Origin: Microcoleus sp. AS-A8
Lineage (GTDB): Bacteria > Cyanobacteriota > Cyanobacteriia > Cyanobacteriales > Coleofasciculaceae
Direction of reading: 5' to 3'
Assembly: GCA_039962225.1 (NCBI GenBank)
Contig: JAMPKV010000013.1
Location: forward strand, 143,159 to 207,158
DNA length: 64,000 nt
This document shows, in pieces, positions 59,621 through 64,000 of the stretch; the stretch's first letter is position 1; the number at the start of each line of letters is the position of its first letter. The notes under the pieces are model-generated. The model was not told the DNA's origin. It did no database searches and saw only the letters and a program-made list of their open reading frames with translations. The translations under genes were made by a program, and so were the position numbers.

Positions 59621-61339
59621 TCAAGACGCACTCGACTGGTTGGCAATCATCATGGGTTCCTGATAAAGTGGCACCGTAAAGGTAACGGTTGACCCTAATC
59701 CTTCACCCATACTGTAAAAATTGACAACACCTCCCATCGTTTCCACTAGTCGTTGAGAAATCGTCAGACCTAAACCTGTGCCGCCATATTGACGAGTGCG
59801 TTCGCCATCCACCTGACTGAAAGCCTGAAATAGCTTGTCTTGCTTGTCTAGAGAAACACCAATCCCAGTATCAGCGACTCGAATCTTGACCATACCGGGG
59901 AATTCTTGGTCTTTAAACGATACTTTTTTCTTGAGGACTTCAGCACTAATAGTTACCCAACCTTCGGGGGTAAATTTGATCGCATTGCCAGTCAAGTTTA
60001 AGAGAATTTGCAGGAGCCGCTGATAGTTTCCGTACACAATGATTTCATCACGAGTATTGGGTAGCTCGATATTGAAACTGAGGTTCTTTTGTTGTGCTTG
60101 ATTCTGAGTAAAATCTCGAACATTATCCAGCAGTTCATGGAGCTTAACTTGGCCTAATTCCAGCTCCATTTTACCGGCTTCAATTTTGGCGATATCTAAG
60201 ATATCGTTGATGATATCTAATAGATGCAGCGCTGAGCGATGGGCGTCATCCATAAATGACGCCTGTTCCTCAGGTGTATCTACCATGCCGTCAATGATCA
60301 GTTTAAGGCTACAGATAATGCCATTGAGAGGGGTTCGCAACTCGTGGGTGGTGTTTGCAAGAAATTGGCTTTTGAGTCGAGAAACTGCTTCTGCTTGTTC
60401 GCGAGCTTCTTCTAATTCTTTATAGAGGGTGGCATGAGCGATCGCAGTTCCGACTTGTTCAGCCAGTTCTCGCACCAATTCGATTTCTGCCTCGCTCCAG
60501 ATGCGGTGGCGATCGCACTGTTGTAGTTTAATCAAACCATTGGGTTGGTCTGTATAGGTAGTGGAAACGACTAACACGGACTGCTTTTGGCATTCTGAGG
60601 TTGTGGCTTGCTCAACCACTACGGGTTCGTGACTAAACAGCGCTTGTCTCAGCGAGGGTTCCGAGGCCAAATCCAGCTTTTTCCCCACGTTTGACCGACG
60701 CGAGTCTTGAAAGTATTCTGCCTTGATCCGGACTTCTGGATCGTCTGGTTTGTAGGAGCAAATCATGCAGTGGCTCACTTGAAGCGCCTTCCCCAGACTT
60801 TTTACCGTTTCTTGCCAAATTGTGTCCAGATCGAGGGTACGACGGATTTTCCGGGCAATCTGAGTCAGAAGCTTAGAGTTGGGGTCTAAACTTAGAGGAA
60901 CAAAAGAGTCAATGACTTTCTGTACCGATGCTTCAGGCAACAGATGTCCCATGACTAGCACCCTTGTGGCTTTGCCATCGGCTTGCAAAATGGGGGTAAT
61001 CACCAACTCAAACGGTAAAAGTTGGTCCTTGTAGGCCAACGAATGGATACAACGTTCAGGAGTTCGTTGCTCCAGAATTCGCTGAATTTGTTCTAGGTAT
61101 GCGTCAGCCGCGATCGGATGAAATGTTTCACGCAGGGGAAGCCCAAGCACTTGCTCGTTTGTCAGACCATAGCGCTCAGCGCCTTGCCAATAAAATGAGT
61201 GGTACTGACCAGATGCATCCTGAGTAAACACAAGTTCGGACCCTAACCCCTGCAAAAAGCTCGATTTGCTTGGTGCAGTAGCAGATTCCATATCGGTATA
61301 CCCAGAAAGAGGATGTTGTAGATTAATAGGAGCAGTCAT
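59621..61339 (-). CDS. PAS-GAF hybrid-type sensor histidine kinase
   Basis: A 572-residue kinase: PAS-like N-domain (about 20-130; DASGQYHSFYWQGAERYG), GAF domain (about 165-310), HisKA with HELRTPLNGII (His332), and HATPase_c with LLNLTGNAIKFTPEG (N box), DTGIGV and GGTGLGLTIS (G boxes). No receiver domain is attached and no membrane segment is present, so it is a soluble sensor; the partner response regulator is not in the window. The start at 61339 has CCAGGTC upstream; an in-frame start at 61423 is less likely. Confidence 0.88.
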   Translation of the reverse strand: MTAPINLQHPLSGYTDMESATAPSKSSFLQGLGSELVFTQDASGQYHSFYWQGAERYGLTNEQVLGLPLRETFHPIAADAYLEQIQRILEQRTPERCIHSLAYKDQLLPFELVITPILQADGKATRVLVMGHLLPEASVQKVIDSFVPLSLDPNSKLLTQIARKIRRTLDLDTIWQETVKSLGKALQVSHCMICSYKPDDPEVRIKAEYFQDSRRSNVGKKLDLASEPSLRQALFSHEPVVVEQATTSECQKQSVLVVSTTYTDQPNGLIKLQQCDRHRIWSEAEIELVRELAEQVGTAIAHATLYKELEEAREQAEAVSRLKSQFLANTTHELRTPLNGIICSLKLIIDGMVDTPEEQASFMDDAHRSALHLLDIINDILDIAKIEAGKMELELGQVKLHELLDNVRDFTQNQAQQKNLSFNIELPNTRDEIIVYGNYQRLLQILLNLTGNAIKFTPEGWVTISAEVLKKKVSFKDQEFPGMVKIRVADTGIGVSLDKQDKLFQAFSQVDGERTRQYGGTGLGLTISQRLVETMGGVVNFYSMGEGLGSTVTFTVPLYQEPMMIANQSSAS

Positions 61340-61469
61340 CAGAAAAGACCTGGAAACTGCGAGTTGACAAAAAAAATGATTGGCTGGAGCGATGCGACCG
61401 AAAGGTAACGGGGCGTAGCTCAAACTTTAAAGACTTGGCCTTAAAGCAACAGCCGATACGGGTTTTACC

Positions 61470-61700
61470 TCAATCATTCCATTCGCCTCGTGGCGGTACG
61501 GGCGGATTGCGGTCTAAGGCACGGGTCAGTTCGTCATCCCGTTCCCGCTCACCTCTTAGCCACTGACGAATTGCTGTTTCAATGACCCGACTCGGATCAT
61601 TGGTTAGGTGATTGATTTGGTCTAATAGCTCTGAATCCAAATGAATAGAGATTTCTTCTTTGTCAGTTGAATGCTCTCTATGTACGACATGATCGTTCAT
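61470..61700 (-). CDS. Ribbon-helix-helix protein (orphan antitoxin-like)
   Basis: About 76 residues with an RHH fold at about 14-50 (EEISIHLDSELLDQINHLTNDPSRVIETAIRQWLRG), followed by a charged helix and the tail RNPPVPPRGEWND. This is the layout of CopG/ParD-type antitoxins or small repressors, but no toxin ORF adjoins it on either side. The ATG at 61700 is preferred to 61730. 234 bp or less separate it from lepA, transcribed divergently. Confidence 0.65.
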   Translation of the reverse strand: MNDHVVHREHSTDKEEISIHLDSELLDQINHLTNDPSRVIETAIRQWLRGERERDDELTRALDRNPPVPPRGEWND

Positions 61701-61904
61701 AAGCTCAGTGTTAGGTTCCCTAATAAACATTTTACGATAACTATCAATTCGCCGTCTTTCGATTCTTCACCCGCCAGAAGGCTATCTTTAATGAAGCCTA
61801 TAAGTCATTCCCCAGTAGGGGTATCTCCCGATTTTCTAGGCAAAAACATTAAAATAAGTTAAGCGCTATTGAATTTTACAGCCCTTTCTTGTTGTCACCC
61901 TGAT

Positions 61905-63716
61905 ATGACTGACGTTCCTGTCTCTCGCATTCGTAACTTTTCAATCATCGCCCATATCGATCATGGGAAATCCACTTTAGCTGATCGCTTGCTACAGACG
62001 ACGGGCACAGTCGATGCGCGACAGATGAAGGAACAGTTCCTAGACAATATGGACTTGGAACGGGAACGGGGCATTACGATTAAGCTACAAGCCGCACGGA
62101 TGAACTATACAGCCAGCGATGGCGAGCAATACGTTCTCAATCTCATCGATACACCCGGTCACGTCGATTTTTCTTATGAGGTATCGCGATCTCTCGTTGC
62201 CTGTGAAGGAGCGCTGTTGGTTGTAGATGCATCTCAGGGCGTTGAGGCACAGACTCTGGCTAATGTTTACTTAGCACTGGAGCATGACCTAGAAATTATT
62301 CCGGTTCTGAATAAAATCGACTTACCCGGAGCCGAACCCGAACGAGTTAAGAGCGAAATCGAAGAGATCATTGGTCTTGATTGTAGCGGGGCAATCAAGG
62401 CTTCGGCAAAGGAAGGCATAGGAATTCATGAAATCTTAGAATCCATCGTTCATTTAGTCCCCCCTCCCCAGGATACGGTAGACCAACCCCTACGTGCATT
62501 AATTTTTGACAGCTACTATGACCCTTACCGGGGTGTGGTCGTTTATTTCCGGGTTGTGGATGGAACGGTCAAAAAAGGCGACAAAGTCCGTTTGATGGCC
62601 TCCCACAAAGAGTACGAAATTGATGAACTCGGTATTCTTTCCCCCACCCAAATCCAAGTGGATGAACTTCATGCCGGTGAAGTGGGTTACCTCGCAGCAG
62701 CCATTAAAGCTGTAGAAGACGCCCGTGTCGGTGATACGATTACCCTAGCCGCCAAACCCGCACAGACTCCCTTGCCCGGTTATGCCGAAGCCAAGCCGAT
62801 GGTATTTTGCGGCTTATTCCCCATCGATGCGGATCAGTATGAAGATTTGCGAGATGCCTTAGAGAAGCTGAAGCTGAATGATGCAGCACTGCACTACGAG
62901 CCTGAAACCTCCAGCGCCATGGGTTTTGGCTTCCGCTGTGGCTTTTTGGGCTTGCTGCACATGGAAATCGTTCAAGAACGGCTGGAGCGAGAATACGATC
63001 TGGATTTAATTATCACCGCGCCGTCTGTGGTGTATCAAGTCACCACTAACAAAAGCGAAGTCTTCGAGATTGATAATCCTAGTAAGCTACCGGCCCCCAA
63101 CGAACGGGAAAGCATTGCTGAACCCTATGTCAAGGTGGAGATGATTACTCCAGAAGCCTATGTCGGCACCCTGATGGAACTGTGTCAAAATCGACGTGGG
63201 GTGTTTAAGGACATGAAATATCTCACCCAAGGGCGAACGACGTTAGTCTATGAGTTGCCTTTGGCAGAAGTCGTAACCGACTTTTTTGACCAGTTGAAGT
63301 CCCGTTCTCGCGGCTACGCCAGCATGGAGTATCATCTCATCGGCTACCGAGAAAACACACTCGTTAAGTTAGATGTTCTGATTAATGGTGACCCTGTTGA
63401 TTCTTTGGCAATGATTGTTCACCGAGACAAAGCTTACAATGTGGGTCGCTCCTTGGTGGAAAAATTGAAAGAGCTGATTCCCCGTCACCAATTCAAGATT
63501 CCCCTGCAAGCATCCATTGGCAGTCGCGTGATAGCCAGTGAACACATCCCAGCTTTACGCAAAGACGTACTCGCCAAGTGTTATGGCGGCGACATCAGCC
63601 GGAAGAAGAAACTGCTTCAGAAACAGGCAAAAGGGAAAAAGCGGATGAAATCCGTTGGTACTGTGGATGTCCCCCAGGAAGCGTTTATGGCAGTGTTGCG
63701 CCTCGATCCGCAGTAG
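61905..63716 (+). CDS. lepA: Elongation factor 4 (LepA)
   Basis: A 603-residue translational GTPase. G1 is [10 protein letters not shown]2/switch [10 protein letters not shown]3 DTPGHVDF, G4 NKIDLPGA, followed by EF-Tu domain II, the domains III/V of elongation factors and the LepA-specific C-terminus rich in Lys ([19 protein letters not shown]). LepA back-translocates or remodels stalled ribosomes. The ATG at 61905 is taken over an in-frame TTG at 61869. It is complete within the window. Confidence 0.96.
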   Translation: MTDVPVSRIRNFSIIAHIDHGKSTLADRLLQTTGTVDARQMKEQFLDNMDLERERGITIKLQAARMNYTASDGEQYVLNLIDTPGHVDFSYEVSRSLVACEGALLVVDASQGVEAQTLANVYLALEHDLEIIPVLNKIDLPGAEPERVKSEIEEIIGLDCSGAIKASAKEGIGIHEILESIVHLVPPPQDTVDQPLRALIFDSYYDPYRGVVVYFRVVDGTVKKGDKVRLMASHKEYEIDELGILSPTQIQVDELHAGEVGYLAAAIKAVEDARVGDTITLAAKPAQTPLPGYAEAKPMVFCGLFPIDADQYEDLRDALEKLKLNDAALHYEPETSSAMGFGFRCGFLGLLHMEIVQERLEREYDLDLIITAPSVVYQVTTNKSEVFEIDNPSKLPAPNERESIAEPYVKVEMITPEAYVGTLMELCQNRRGVFKDMKYLTQGRTTLVYELPLAEVVTDFFDQLKSRSRGYASMEYHLIGYRENTLVKLDVLINGDPVDSLAMIVHRDKAYNVGRSLVEKLKELIPRHQFKIPLQASIGSRVIASEHIPALRKDVLAKCYGGDISRKKKLLQKQAKGKKRMKSVGTVDVPQEAFMAVLRLDPQ

Positions 63717-64000
63717 GATTGAAAAATATTTAGGAGTCGGTGTTTAGCAAAGAGACTCTTAAAGGTGTAGGGTATCCTCTTCATCCGAGAAAAGCACTGC
63801 TTGGCTCTTAGGGGGCCCTGCGACAAAATAATGATAGCAATAAAGGCTGACATTGGATGAGCTTCCTAACTTATGGGATTAGCTTCCTATAGCGCTACGC
63901 GCATACGTTAGGACAATTTTTAAAGGCAGCATCCACGCATTCTCTGACAGTTTGAAATTCTTTTAATCTCTGTTTCATCCATGTCTTTAAAACAGCCCAC
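63717..64000. other. Downstream region, window end
   Basis: 284 bp after lepA. No clear gene; it contains a GC-rich element with AGCGCTACGCGCATACG at about 63892-63908 similar to dispersed cyanobacterial repeats. A gene may begin beyond the window end. Confidence 0.35.

Noticed and set aside
61470..61904. Possible toxin-antitoxin locus
   Set aside because: No toxin ORF on either strand; only the RHH protein is supported.
1..64000. tRNA, rRNA, tmRNA, RNase P RNA or intact transposase genes
   Set aside because: Scanned by eye for characteristic motifs; none found, though small RNAs cannot be excluded without covariance models.

Overview
The window reads as chromosomal DNA of a filamentous cyanobacterium. 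HIP1 octamers (GCGATCGC) are scattered throughout. Genes include a HetZ-family regulator, a probable photosystem II assembly protein (Psb35-like), an alpha carbonic anhydrase, DUF1802 and DUF3386 proteins, an outer-membrane SLH/beta-barrel protein and many short GC-rich palindromes of the kind common in Oscillatoriales/Coleofasciculus-like genomes. The genus is an inference; no rRNA, tRNA, CRISPR array, intact transposase or phage structural gene was seen.

Layout. 0.2-2.5 kb: a stand-alone HTH-NACHT STAND ATPase (candidate defence or signalling switch). 2.7-10 kb: small secreted proteins, a methyltransferase-TspO pair, a cyclic-nucleotide-binding protein, a Psb35-like protein and a class A penicillin-binding protein with an Arg/Ser repeat tail. 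10.3-13.6 kb: SemiSWEET, radical SAM and PIG-V-like mannosyltransferase. 13.6-18.1 kb: a TPR-CHAT protein lacking most of its CHAT domain, a Uma2 nuclease and a Tat-exported caspase-like protease, with several palindromic repeats. 18.3-24.1 kb: carbonic anhydrase, prohibitin-like protein, NagZ, LarC with an expanded linker, and a Sua5/YciO protein. 24.2-28.8 kb: a decayed ORF, HetZ, a PHP phosphoesterase, an acyl-CoA dehydrogenase, a MazG-like protein and a 38-residue membrane protein. 29.1-30.6 kb: an AT-rich glycosyltransferase/deacetylase pair. 30.7-38.9 kb: a signalling block (PhnD-like lipoprotein, haem-motif DUF3365-HAMP sensor, Ser/Thr kinase, FHA-GAF-cyclase, ECF sigma, anti-sigma, Spy-like protein), then an esterase and DUF1802. 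38.9-45.8 kb: a glycan island (sulfotransferase, acyltransferase, glycosyltransferases, methyltransferases). 46-55.2 kb: a duplicated cassette of beta-barrel plus SDITG-motif secreted protein, divergent from a polysaccharide export pair (OPX and tyrosine autokinase). 55.5-64 kb: housekeeping genes (SUI1, GH57, NifU-like, DUF3386, histidine kinase, RHH protein, LepA).

How parts may work together. The glycan island, the deacetylase pair and the OPX/autokinase genes together resemble an exopolysaccharide synthesis and export capability. The 30.7-37.5 kb block could form a route from a periplasmic ligand or redox sensor through phosphorylation and cyclic nucleotide to envelope-stress transcription; the effector may be the cyclic-nucleotide-binding protein at 5.8 kb (inference). 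The most novel-looking item is the tandem two-gene cassette at 45.97-50.76 kb: two related outer-membrane barrels, each followed at 23-25 bp by a small secreted protein carrying the same GNQSDITG octapeptide at residues 33-40.
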